A DNA stretch of 33,713 nt from Planctomycetota bacterium (GTDB taxonomy: Bacteria > Planctomycetota > Planctomycetia > Pirellulales > UBA1268), in the NCBI GenBank assembly GCA_016872925.1, contig VGYR01000009.1, positions 1 through 33,713 of the forward strand, read 5' to 3'. Position 1 is the stretch's first letter, and the number at the start of each line of letters is the position of its first letter. This document shows, in pieces, positions 17,822-25,364 of this stretch. Position numbers and translations under genes: made by a program. The notes under the pieces were generated by a model. The model did not search any database, had not been told where the DNA came from, and saw nothing but the letters and a program-made list of their open reading frames with translations.

Positions 17822-17904
17822 AGCCGGAGTCTAGCAATCCTCCGCGGTTCGCCACGCTACAATCCCGCCCCGCGGATGATTCCGCGCCCCGCGCCGGAGC
17901 AGCC
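17822..17904. promoter_or_regulatory. Divergent promoter region
   Basis: 83 bp between the divergent inositol monophosphatase and 232-aa genes. TACAAT at 17858-17863 is a good -10 match for the rightward gene, though no clear -35 lies 16-18 bp upstream. On the other strand TAGACT sits six bases before the monophosphatase ATG. Both are assigned by eye. Confidence 0.35.
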
Positions 17905-18603
17905 ATGCCCGATCCAACCACGTCGCCGTCTCCCTTCGCAGGCTGGGGCCGCGTGCCGGATGGCCGCGCCGCCCGCATCGACGCGACGGCGCCGCTGCGT
18001 GGCATCCAACTCGACGGCCCGGGCGGCCGCGACCGGCTGCTCGCCCTCGATCTCGGGGAGCGTGGATCGGCCCCCGTCGTCGACCACTGGGTGCGCGGCC
18101 CGGATCTGACGGTCGTCTGCGAGCCCCGCGACGGCCGGCTCCTGCGGGCCACGGTGATGTGGCGGCGGTCGACGCCAACCGGCGGAATCGACGCCTGGGA
18201 GGCGATCGTCTCGGCGCAGACGGCGCTGCTCGACTGCGATGCCACGCTGTCGGTCGTGTCGGATGTCGAGGTCGGCGAGTTGCTCGTGGCCGACGCCGCG
18301 TTCTCATGGACGCATTCGGCGGGCGGCCGTCCGCTGCCGGCGGGCGTCACGGCGACGCTGGCACGCCGGCCGGCGACCAGCGTGCTGGTGGCCGTGCATC
18401 CGGTCGACCTGCGGCGGATCGACGCCGAGATCCGGGACTCGGTGGCGCGGATCGAGTGCCGTCTGTTCGCCTCGGCCGTCGAGAAGGGAGTGCTGCTCCG
18501 CAGCCGGGTCCTCGCGGCGATCGGCCCACGGAGCGGCGACGAGGCGTGGGCCGCGGCGTTGCTGGCTGCGTTCGCCGAGTCGCCGGCCCCGCTGACGACC
18601 TGA
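17905..18603 (+). CDS. Conserved-looking hypothetical protein, 232 aa
   Basis: Not recognised. The protein has no signal peptide or membrane helix. It begins with a Pro/Ser-rich tail and then alternates short hydrophobic strands (RLLALDLG; DLTVVCEP; LRATVMWRR), suggesting a beta-rich globular N-terminal half. The C-terminal half has a strand-helix pattern (SVLVAVHPVDLRRIDAEIRD, RIECRLFASAVEKGVLLRSR). GGAG lies just upstream of the ATG, and GC bias at third codon positions supports coding. It is 198 bp upstream of the YhaO-like/YhaN-like pair on the same strand, so a link with that pair is possible but unproven. Confidence 0.7.
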   Translation: MPDPTTSPSPFAGWGRVPDGRAARIDATAPLRGIQLDGPGGRDRLLALDLGERGSAPVVDHWVRGPDLTVVCEPRDGRLLRATVMWRRSTPTGGIDAWEAIVSAQTALLDCDATLSVVSDVEVGELLVADAAFSWTHSAGGRPLPAGVTATLARRPATSVLVAVHPVDLRRIDAEIRDSVARIECRLFASAVEKGVLLRSRVLAAIGPRSGDEAWAAALLAAFAESPAPLTT

Positions 18604-18801
18604 AGACGCCGGCCCGACGAGTGGTGAAAACCGCTTGTTTTTGGCGTGGCGTGAATCCGCCGCGCGACGTTACATTGCCCCCATCTTTCCTGTGTTCCCG
18701 TTCGCCAAGGACCGGCGACCGCGGCGGCGTCCGCGGATTCCCGGAGCGGCTGCCCGCAGGCGGCGGCTCCGGCGCCGGCCCGGCGTGGAGGAGGTGCGAC
18801 C
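18604..18801. promoter_or_regulatory. Upstream region of the YhaO-like/YhaN-like operon
   Basis: 198 bp without a gene, with an A/T-richer patch (GTGAAAACCGCTTGTTTTTG, 18623-18642; TTACATTG around 18670). TACATT resembles a -10 hexamer but no -35 at normal distance was found. GGAGGAGG at 18787-18794, followed by TGCGACC, is a strong ribosome-binding site that selects the GTG at 18802. Confidence 0.4.
18787..18794 (+). promoter_or_regulatory. Strong Shine-Dalgarno site fixing a GTG start
   Basis: GGAGGAGG lies seven bases upstream of GTG 18802. It is one of the best Shine-Dalgarno matches in the window and decides the start of the YhaO-like gene. Confidence 0.75.
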
Positions 18802-20082
18802 GTGGCCGACATCGTGTTCGCGTTCGATCCGGCGCTGCATCGTCCGATCCCGGCGCCCGAGGCCGCGCCGCCGGAAGTCGTCGAGGCGGTGACGACCGCC
18901 GCCGTGGCTGCCCTCGAGGACGCCGCCGACGTCGCCAGCCGCGGAGAGGCCGCGGTGCTCGCAATCTGCGGGCGACTGCTCGACCCGTCGCGGGCCAGCC
19001 CCGCGCAGGCCGCCCGCTTGAGAAAGCTGGTCGTCGCGCTGGCGGATCACGGCTGCCGCACCCTCGTGTTCATCGACGACATGGCGGCCTGCCACGAGCT
19101 GTCGCGGATGCTGGGGGAGCCCCGCGGGCTCGCCTTCGTCACGCCAGCCGCCCCGTTCACGCTCGACATCCGCGGGCTGTCGGTGGAGCTGGTCTCGGCG
19201 CACGGTCCCGCCGGCGCCGCCGGCGCCGACGCCGACGCCCTGCCCCCCGCGGCCTCGCCGCTGCACCGCCGCGTGGTGCTGGGCTGGGACAACGCGCTGT
19301 GGTCGCCCGACCGCTGGGTGGCCGACGAACCGACCTTCGGCGTCGTGCCGCAGCCCCGGCTCTCGTCCTCGGCGGCGGCGTTCGCCGCCGCCGCCACGGC
19401 TTCGGCCGCCTGGTCGCAGCCCGGCACCTTCTGGGTTTGGGCCTCGCGCCAGCCACAGACGCTGCCTCCGGGAGTGCACTTCCTGCCGCCGCTGCAGCCG
19501 CGGTCGCCCGCGGAGCCGGCCGTCGGAGCCTGCTGCACGCTCACGCTGCTGGACCGCCCCGCCTCGGAGGAGGCCCGGACCGACCTGGTTTCCGCGCCGA
19601 ATGCCGACTGGCGCGGCAGCTGGCGGGAGGTGCCGACCCGCCGCGTCGCCTGGCGCACGGTGTCGGTGGAGTCGCCCACGGGCGGCGACGAGGAGCTGGC
19701 GACCACGATCTGGTCGGCGCTCGAGAAGCTGCCGCGGGAGCGTTCTGCCGCGGTGGAACTGCTCCGCTGCTCGGTGGCCTGCGGCACCAGCGTCGCCCGC
19801 CGCGTCCGCGTCGGCGAGATCGCGGCCGAGACGCTGGCGCGGCTCCGCGGCCTCCACGATCCCCGGTCCTTCCCCTGGTGGTGCATCGATCTGGTGGCCG
19901 AGCCCACCGAGTCGCTCGCCCCGCTGGGCCACGCGCGGTCGGGGGGCCGCCCCGGCTCGACGACGTCGTTCTCCTCGGCGCTGGCCGACATCGTGACCAT
20001 GGTCGAGCAATCCCAGACGCTGCCCGCGGCCGAGGCCCGCGAGGCGGGCTGGCTGGCGCTCGAGCTCATCGAGTCGGTCTGA
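18802..20082 (+). CDS. YhaO/SbcD-like protein with degenerate metallophosphoesterase site
   Basis: 426 aa, GTG start. By eye it follows YhaO/SbcD-type DNA-repair exonucleases along the whole length, but with the active site gone. The first D-x-H motif is replaced by FAFDPALH (6-13). GDLFD becomes CGRLLD (56-61). GNHD becomes FIDDMAA (90-96). The middle LLHTN-like histidine strand becomes VVLGWDN. G-H-x-H becomes WASRQ (213-217). Framing sequence is kept: LRKLVVALADHG before motif III, PAAPFTLDIRGLSVELVSAHG after it, and a capping-domain-like tail (WREVPTRRVAWRTVSVES, then helices). It is 39 bp upstream of the YhaN-like ATPase gene, the usual partner. Likely a structural, catalytically dead subunit. 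The homology is inferred from motif order, not computed; an unrelated alpha/beta protein is the alternative. Confidence 0.68.
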   Translation: MADIVFAFDPALHRPIPAPEAAPPEVVEAVTTAAVAALEDAADVASRGEAAVLAICGRLLDPSRASPAQAARLRKLVVALADHGCRTLVFIDDMAACHELSRMLGEPRGLAFVTPAAPFTLDIRGLSVELVSAHGPAGAAGADADALPPAASPLHRRVVLGWDNALWSPDRWVADEPTFGVVPQPRLSSSAAAFAAAATASAAWSQPGTFWVWASRQPQTLPPGVHFLPPLQPRSPAEPAVGACCTLTLLDRPASEEARTDLVSAPNADWRGSWREVPTRRVAWRTVSVESPTGGDEELATTIWSALEKLPRERSAAVELLRCSVACGTSVARRVRVGEIAAETLARLRGLHDPRSFPWWCIDLVAEPTESLAPLGHARSGGRPGSTTSFSSALADIVTMVEQSQTLPAAEAREAGWLALELIESV

Positions 20083-20121
20083 GGCCATCCCTTTCGGTTC
20101 GTCACCAGCGGAGTCCGCAGG

Positions 20122-23100
20122 ATGTTCATCGAACGCATCGCCGTCGAGAAGTTCGGCGCCCTGGAAGGCACCGAGATCGACCGGCTCGGCCCGGGCGTCC
20201 AGGTGCTCTACGGCACCAACGAGACCGGCAAGACCACCCTCCTGGAGTTCGTCCGCGCGGTGTTCTTCGGCTTCGAGGGACTGTTCCGCCGGGGCGTGCT
20301 CGACGCCAGCCGCCCGTGCGCCGGCAGGCTGCTGGTCCGCATGCCGCCGGAGCAGACCCTGATCGCCATCGAGCGGCGGCACGAGGGGCCCGAACTCGCC
20401 GGAGTGACCAACGAGAGCTATGCCGACGACGTCGTCGGCCTGGGCGGAGATGCCGGCGACCTGGTCCGCATCGCCGACGTCGATCCCCGGCACGACGCCG
20501 CGGCCCGCCATCGGATCTACCTCCAGGACCTGGTGGGCGACATCGACGAGACGACCTTCACCAGCGTGATGGCCTTCGGCCTCGACGAACTTCACGAGCT
20601 CCGCACCCTCGAGCCCGAGGGCTGCGGCCGCCGGCTCTACGAACTCGCCGCCGGGCTCGACCGTTCGACGGTGGCGCGGGTGCTGAGCCACCTCCGCGAG
20701 GCGATGCGGCGGCTGGATGCCTCCGATCCCGCGGTGTCGCCGGTCGCGGCACTCGAGGCCCGGCGGGCCGACGTGCTCGAGCGGATGGCCGCGGCCGGCG
20801 CTCCCGCCGTCGCGGCGGGGGGGCTGTGGGCCGAACTGGCCCACCTCGACGCCGAGATCGCGGCCGTCGAGCCGCGGATCACGGCGGCGGAGCGGGGCGA
20901 GGGGGTGGTCCGCGGCGTGATCGCGCTGGAGCCTCTGCACGCCGAGTGGCGGCGCACCGCCGAGCGGCTCGCGGCGCTCGAGTCGGTGCCGCTGGTCCAC
21001 GCCGACCGCGATTCGTGGCGGCTGGCGAGCCGCCGGCTGCGCCGGATCGAGCGGCTGGCGGCGAAGCGGAAGAAGCTGCGCGGCAAGCTGGCCCGGCAGC
21101 TTCGCGACGTCCCCGCGGAGTCGGCCGTGTGGCGCAAGCGTGCCCTCGTGGCCGGGATCCTCGAGGACGCACCGAAGCTCGAGCGACTCTCCGCGGAAGC
21201 GGCCCGTGCCGAATCGCACGCCCGACTGGCGGCCCGCCGGTTCGGCGAGCAGGTCGGCCTGGCGGGTCTGTCCCGGGTCGTGCCGATCGCCGCGGCGCTC
21301 GACGCCTCCGGCCCGCTGACGCCCGACGTCCTCCTGCCCGAGGGGTTCGCCCTCTCGTTCGGTCCACTGCGGGCCCGGGCCCGCGACTGCTCCCGCGCCG
21401 GCCGCGAGGTCGCCGAGGCCCGGCGCGGCCTCGCCGAGGCCCGCCGATCGCTCGACGACACCCGGGGCAGCGTGAAGGGCGCCGGCTCCACGCTCGCGGG
21501 GCTCTCGATCGCCCAGGCCATCGAGCAGGCTGCGGGCCGCGTGGCCGCCATCCGCCGGCGGATCACCGCCGGCGACCAGCTGGCCGAGCTCGACCGCACG
21601 ATCGCCGGTCTCGACCGCGCCGCGGCGGAGAGCGTGGAGAATCAGCTCGTCCCGGTGCCCTGGCTGCTCGCGCTGGGCACGCTGTTCACCCTCGGCACCG
21701 GCATGCTGCTCTCCGGCCTGCTGCTGCCCCGCGAGGTGACCGGCTCGATGGCCTACGCCCTGGCGGCGCTCGGCCTGGCGGGTGCGGGCATCGCGTCGGT
21801 GACGACCTGGTCGCTCGACAAGAACACCACCGCGCGGCTCGACCGGCTGCGCCGTCAGCTCGAGCTGGCGCGAAAGCAGCGGGACGAGCTGCTCGCGCAG
21901 TGCGGCGCGCTCGACGCCGACCTCGCCGGCGATGCGGCCACCTCGCTCGACCGGCGGCTCGCCGCCGCCCAGGCCGAGCTCGACCGGCTCGAGGACCTGC
22001 TCGCCCGCGAGGGCTCGGTGCACGTGCTGACCGACCGGGTGACGCTCGCCGAGCAGGCCGTCGCCCGGGCGGTCGAGGCCCGCACGGCCGCCCGTGGCCG
22101 CTGGCGGAAGGCGCTGGCCCAGCGCGGGCTGCCCGAAGACCTCTCGCCGCGGGAGGTGCGGCAGATCGCGGCCCACCGCCACACGCTCCTCACGCTCGAC
22201 GACGATCGCCGGCGGCTCTCCGAGGAGGCGCGGCACAAGCGGGAGGAACTCGCCGCCCTGGGCCGGCGGATCGACGAGGTGCTCGTCGAATGCGAGCTCG
22301 TGCCCGAGGCCACGCCGGCGGAGCACCTGCAGCTGCTCCAGGATCGGCTCGATGTCGACCGTGGCGCGATCCGGCGCCGCGGGTCACTCACCCGCCGGCT
22401 GGAGTCGGCGCGGCGCCGGCATCGCAGCGCGGTGCGGCAGGTGCGGGTCGCCGAGCGGGCGATTCGGGAGTTGCTCGACCGCTGGGGCGTGAAGACCGCC
22501 GAGGAGTTTCTGGCGAAAGTCGATCGGCGGCCGGAGTACGAGGAGACCCGGGCCGCGGCGGCCGCCGCCGAGACCGCCTGGTCCAACGCCCGGCGGCGCA
22601 CGACGGAGCCTCCGGAGGTGGATCGCTGGCTCGCCGAGGCGACGGTCGTGCCCCTGGCGACGAGGCTCGCCGAGGCCCGCGAGGCGACGCACCGGCACCG
22701 CGCCACCCTGTCGGCGGCCCGCGAGCGGCGTGAGGCGGTGCTCCGGCGCGTCGAGGCGGCCGCCCACGACCGCACGCTCGAAGCCCTGCAGGCGGAACTC
22801 GCGACGATCGAGGATTCGCTCGTCCAGCAGCAGCACAGGCGGGACCTGCTCCACCGGGCGCACGTGCTGCTCGAGCAGACGCGGGCCGCGGTGGCCCGAG
22901 ACCACCAGCCGCCGGTGCTGCGGGAGGCGTCCCGCTGGCTGGCCCGGCTGACGGAGGGCCGCTACCCGTCGATCACGACGGCGATCGACGAGGCGCGGCT
23001 GGAGGTGCACGATCAGGAAGGGGAACTCTGGAATCCGGAGCGGCTCAGCCGCGGCACGCGGGAGCAGGTGTTCCTGGCGCTGCGGCTGGCGCTGATCAGG

Positions 23101-23538
23101 GACCTCGGGCGGCACGACGTGAGCCTGCCGGTGGTGATGGACGACGCGCTGGTCAACTTCGACGACGCCCGGGCCCGTTCGGCGGCCCGCGTGCTCGTCG
23201 AGTTCATCACCGAACTGGCGGCGGATCGCCAGATGCTCGTGCTCACCTGCCACGAACACGTGGCCCGGACCTTCGCCGCCGCCGGTGCGCACGTCAGGTC
23301 TTTCAGCGATCCGCGGCCGCTGTGGCACGAGGCTTCGCGACCGAGCCCGGCCCCGACCCCGGTTCCCGTGGCGGCACCCGCGCCGCAGCCGCTGCCCGTC
23401 GTCGATGCCACGCCGATCGCGCCGCCCGTGGTGGTGGACGCCGGCGACCTGTGGCCCGCCGAAGCCTTCTTTTTCGGGCGGGAATCGACGCCCGCGGCGG
23501 GCGAGCCGACCAAGCGCCCCCGCCGGCGCACGCGGTGA
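20122..23538 (+). CDS. YhaN/Rad50-like coiled-coil ATPase with membrane segments
   Basis: 1138 aa. Walker A GTNETGKTT is at 31-39 in the AAA_27/YhaN context (FIERIAVEKFGALEG). Long Arg/Glu/Ala-rich coiled coils follow. At about 512-570 the coil is interrupted by two hydrophobic segments (WLLALGTLFTLGTGMLLSGL and MAYALAALGLAGAGIAS) separated by a short loop, in place of a Rad50 zinc hook; no CxxC is present. A second coil leads to the ABC-type signature LSRGTREQVFLALRLAL (about 974), Walker B VVMDDALVNFDD (about 1004) and H-loop TCHEH (about 1042). The last ~68 residues are a Pro-rich linker ending in the basic KRPRRRTR. The family acts with YhaO-type nucleases on DNA ends. The two membrane segments suggest a membrane-tethered dimer. 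Confidence 0.88.
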   Translation: MFIERIAVEKFGALEGTEIDRLGPGVQVLYGTNETGKTTLLEFVRAVFFGFEGLFRRGVLDASRPCAGRLLVRMPPEQTLIAIERRHEGPELAGVTNESYADDVVGLGGDAGDLVRIADVDPRHDAAARHRIYLQDLVGDIDETTFTSVMAFGLDELHELRTLEPEGCGRRLYELAAGLDRSTVARVLSHLREAMRRLDASDPAVSPVAALEARRADVLERMAAAGAPAVAAGGLWAELAHLDAEIAAVEPRITAAERGEGVVRGVIALEPLHAEWRRTAERLAALESVPLVHADRDSWRLASRRLRRIERLAAKRKKLRGKLARQLRDVPAESAVWRKRALVAGILEDAPKLERLSAEAARAESHARLAARRFGEQVGLAGLSRVVPIAAALDASGPLTPDVLLPEGFALSFGPLRARARDCSRAGREVAEARRGLAEARRSLDDTRGSVKGAGSTLAGLSIAQAIEQAAGRVAAIRRRITAGDQLAELDRTIAGLDRAAAESVENQLVPVPWLLALGTLFTLGTGMLLSGLLLPREVTGSMAYALAALGLAGAGIASVTTWSLDKNTTARLDRLRRQLELARKQRDELLAQCGALDADLAGDAATSLDRRLAAAQAELDRLEDLLAREGSVHVLTDRVTLAEQAVARAVEARTAARGRWRKALAQRGLPEDLSPREVRQIAAHRHTLLTLDDDRRRLSEEARHKREELAALGRRIDEVLVECELVPEATPAEHLQLLQDRLDVDRGAIRRRGSLTRRLESARRRHRSAVRQVRVAERAIRELLDRWGVKTAEEFLAKVDRRPEYEETRAAAAAAETAWSNARRRTTEPPEVDRWLAEATVVPLATRLAEAREATHRHRATLSAARERREAVLRRVEAAAHDRTLEALQAELATIEDSLVQQQHRRDLLHRAHVLLEQTRAAVARDHQPPVLREASRWLARLTEGRYPSITTAIDEARLEVHDQEGELWNPERLSRGTREQVFLALRLALIRDLGRHDVSLPVVMDDALVNFDDARARSAARVLVEFITELAADRQMLVLTCHEHVARTFAAAGAHVRSFSDPRPLWHEASRPSPAPTPVPVAAPAPQPLPVVDATPIAPPVVVDAGDLWPAEAFFFGRESTPAAGEPTKRPRRRTR

Positions 23539-23573
23539 AGCCAGAGAGCGTTCCCTCGCACCCCGCGTGGCGC

Positions 23574-24044
23574 TTACACCACCACGCCCTGCTGGATGTC
23601 GCGGAGATACCGCTGCCGCATCTGGGCGAGCAGCATGCTGAGGTAGCCGTTGGCGCCCAGTGACAGAAAGAGTGCGATCAGGCTGCCGATCAGCCAGCCC
23701 CAGGGCCGCTCGGCGGCCACGCCGGCCGCGGCCAGGGCGCGGTCGCCGGCTGGAAGCCGGGCGGAGGTGAGGTCGACGAACGCCGCACGGCGCGGCTTTC
23801 GCGACGCCTCGAGCACGGCCCGCTCGACCGCCGGGGGCCATGCATCGCCGACGATGATCCTCACCCGGCGGACGTCGCGGGCGTCGACCGGCACGTCACT
23901 GGTGAACTGGTAGGGCGTCGCGGTCTTGACGAGATCGGGCTCGACCCGCACGAGGTACTCACCGCCTCCCTCGTCGGACGGGACGTACGCCGCTTCGATT
24001 CCCATCGTCAGCATCGCCGCCAGGGCCACCACGAAGTCGAGCAT
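23574..24044 (-). CDS. Small exported membrane protein, function unknown
   Basis: 156 aa. An N-terminal hydrophobic helix (LDFVVALAAMLTMGIEAAY) is followed by a soluble stretch with a YLVRVEPDL strand, an RRVRIIVGDAWP strand and a basic VLEASRKPRR segment. A C-terminal transmembrane helix (WLIGSLIALFLSLGANGYL) and a basic RQRYLRD tail complete it. Predicted topology is two helices with a periplasmic domain. Start 24044 is preceded by AAAGGA; upstream in-frame codons to 24116 look non-coding. It follows the AI-2E transporter gene by 64 bp, so the two may be co-transcribed. Not recognised beyond that; similar short proteins occur in planctomycetes. Confidence 0.7.
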   Translation of the reverse strand: MLDFVVALAAMLTMGIEAAYVPSDEGGGEYLVRVEPDLVKTATPYQFTSDVPVDARDVRRVRIIVGDAWPPAVERAVLEASRKPRRAAFVDLTSARLPAGDRALAAAGVAAERPWGWLIGSLIALFLSLGANGYLSMLLAQMRQRYLRDIQQGVVV

Positions 24045-24108
24045 CTTGGATCCTTTCCTGCGGAACCCACCGTCGCAACCGCCACGATTCCACCCTCGCG
24101 CCCCCCGC

Positions 24109-25227
24109 CTATGCAAGTCCGGTCGGGGGCGGATTTCCGGGGTGGCGGCCGCGGCGCGCCCGTCCGGCCCCGGGCGGACGGGCGGCCGGCCCGTCGCCGC
24201 CGGCGGACAGGCTGTCGAGTTCGGCCTGGAGCATGGTCAAGGCGGCCTGCAGGAAGGCGACGGCGATCGGCCCCACGAAGATTCCGATCGGCCCGACGGC
24301 CCCCACGCCCCCGAGCACGCTGAGCAGCGCCAGCAGCGGGTGCAGCTTCGACTGGCCGTGGAGCACCATCGGCTTGACCACGTTGTCGGCGGTCGACACG
24401 ACGCACAGGCCCCACAGCGCGAGGCCCGCCGCGGCCCAGGTGCTCTTCGCGAACACCAGCAGCCAGAGGCTCGCCGCACCCCACACGATCGCCGCGCCGG
24501 CCACGGGCACCAGGGCGCCGAAGAAGGTCAGGAGCGTCAGCAGGAACACCTTCTCGAGGCCGGCCACGTAGAAGCCGATGCCCGCCAGCACCGCCTGCAC
24601 GAGCGCCGCCAGGAGGAGCGAACTCACGACCGCGCGGCTGATCTCCTCGAACTCCTCGAGGAGCTGCCATTGGTAGCGGCGGTCGAGCGGCACGAGCCGC
24701 GTCACGCCCTCGAGCATCCGCACGCCGTCGGCGAAGAAGTAGAACAGGCTCACGATCGTGACGATCACACCCAGCAGCACCTTGCCGACCACCACCGGCG
24801 CCCGGGCGGCCACGGGCGCGATCCAGTCCTCGAGGAGCCGCTTGATCTCCGCGTTCACGCCGTCGGCCGTGACCTGCAGCCCGGTCGTCTCGTTGAACCG
24901 GGCGACGAGCCCGTCGAGCACGTGGGGATCGAGCCTCACGCCGTCGGGCCGGCGGAGGATGGCCGCCGCCTCGCCCCCGGCGCGAACGAGCACCAGCGAC
25001 ACCGGCGCGAGCACGATCAGCACCACCAGGAGCGTGCTCAGCGCGGCCGCCGCCCAGTCGGGCCAGCCGGTCCGGCCGCGGATCCAGCGGTGCAGCGGCC
25101 CGAAGATCACGACCAGCATCGCCGCCAGGAGCATCGGCAGCAGGAAGCTCGACAGCACCCGCAGGGACAGAAACCCGAACAGGGCCACCAGCCCCAGCAG
25201 CACGCCGAACGAGACGAGGCGGGTCAT
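24109..25227 (-). CDS. AI-2E family transporter (permease)
   Basis: 372 aa polytopic protein. The N-terminal helices (LVSFGVLLGLVALFGFLSL, then LLPMLLAAMLVVIFGPLHRW) and the C-terminal block with FFGALVPVAGAAIVWG, STADNVVKPMVLHGQ and GPIGIFVGPIAVAFLQA are typical of the AI-2E/UPF0118 family, homotrimeric inner-membrane permeases or exporters; many members are not AI-2 transporters. The D-N-x-x-K-P motif near the end is characteristic. Start 25227 follows from the hydrophobic N-terminus; upstream in-frame residues are Cys/Arg-rich and unlikely. The C-terminal 30 residues are Gly/Arg/Pro-rich and probably disordered. Divergent from the GT2 fusion gene across a 137-bp region. Confidence 0.9.
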   Translation of the reverse strand: MTRLVSFGVLLGLVALFGFLSLRVLSSFLLPMLLAAMLVVIFGPLHRWIRGRTGWPDWAAAALSTLLVVLIVLAPVSLVLVRAGGEAAAILRRPDGVRLDPHVLDGLVARFNETTGLQVTADGVNAEIKRLLEDWIAPVAARAPVVVGKVLLGVIVTIVSLFYFFADGVRMLEGVTRLVPLDRRYQWQLLEEFEEISRAVVSSLLLAALVQAVLAGIGFYVAGLEKVFLLTLLTFFGALVPVAGAAIVWGAASLWLLVFAKSTWAAAGLALWGLCVVSTADNVVKPMVLHGQSKLHPLLALLSVLGGVGAVGPIGIFVGPIAVAFLQAALTMLQAELDSLSAGGDGPAARPPGAGRARRGRHPGNPPPTGLA

Positions 25228-25364
25228 GTTCGCGGTCCGCGAGCGGACGCCACAGGGACAACGAGGGGCAATACTCCAGCGAGTGTACCTGCCCCGGAGA
25301 TTCGCCTCGTCCGCGGCCGGCGAGGTATCCTTGCGCCTCAATCCCTCCCGCCAGGAAGCCTCGC
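25228..25364. promoter_or_regulatory. Divergent intergenic region
   Basis: 137 bp between the AI-2E gene and the GT2 fusion gene, expected to hold both promoters. TATCCT at 25326-25331 is a weak -10 candidate for the rightward gene. AGGAAG at 25353-25358 is a clear Shine-Dalgarno site six bases before ATG 25365. The -35 assignment is uncertain. Confidence 0.35.

Noticed and set aside
18635-18676. Promoter TTGTTT...TACATT upstream of the YhaO-like gene
   Set aside because: Spacing of 30 bp between the hexamers is too long for a sigma-70-type promoter.
18159-22733. A long plus-strand frame overlapping the YhaO-like and YhaN-like genes
   Set aside because: Arg/Gly/Ala-rich without motifs; the overlapping frames carry Walker A, Walker B and signature motifs and good ribosome-binding sites.
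20122-23538. Classical Rad50/SbcC with zinc hook
   Set aside because: No CxxC at the coil apex; hydrophobic helices occupy the position, and the N-terminus matches the YhaN-type ATPase head better.
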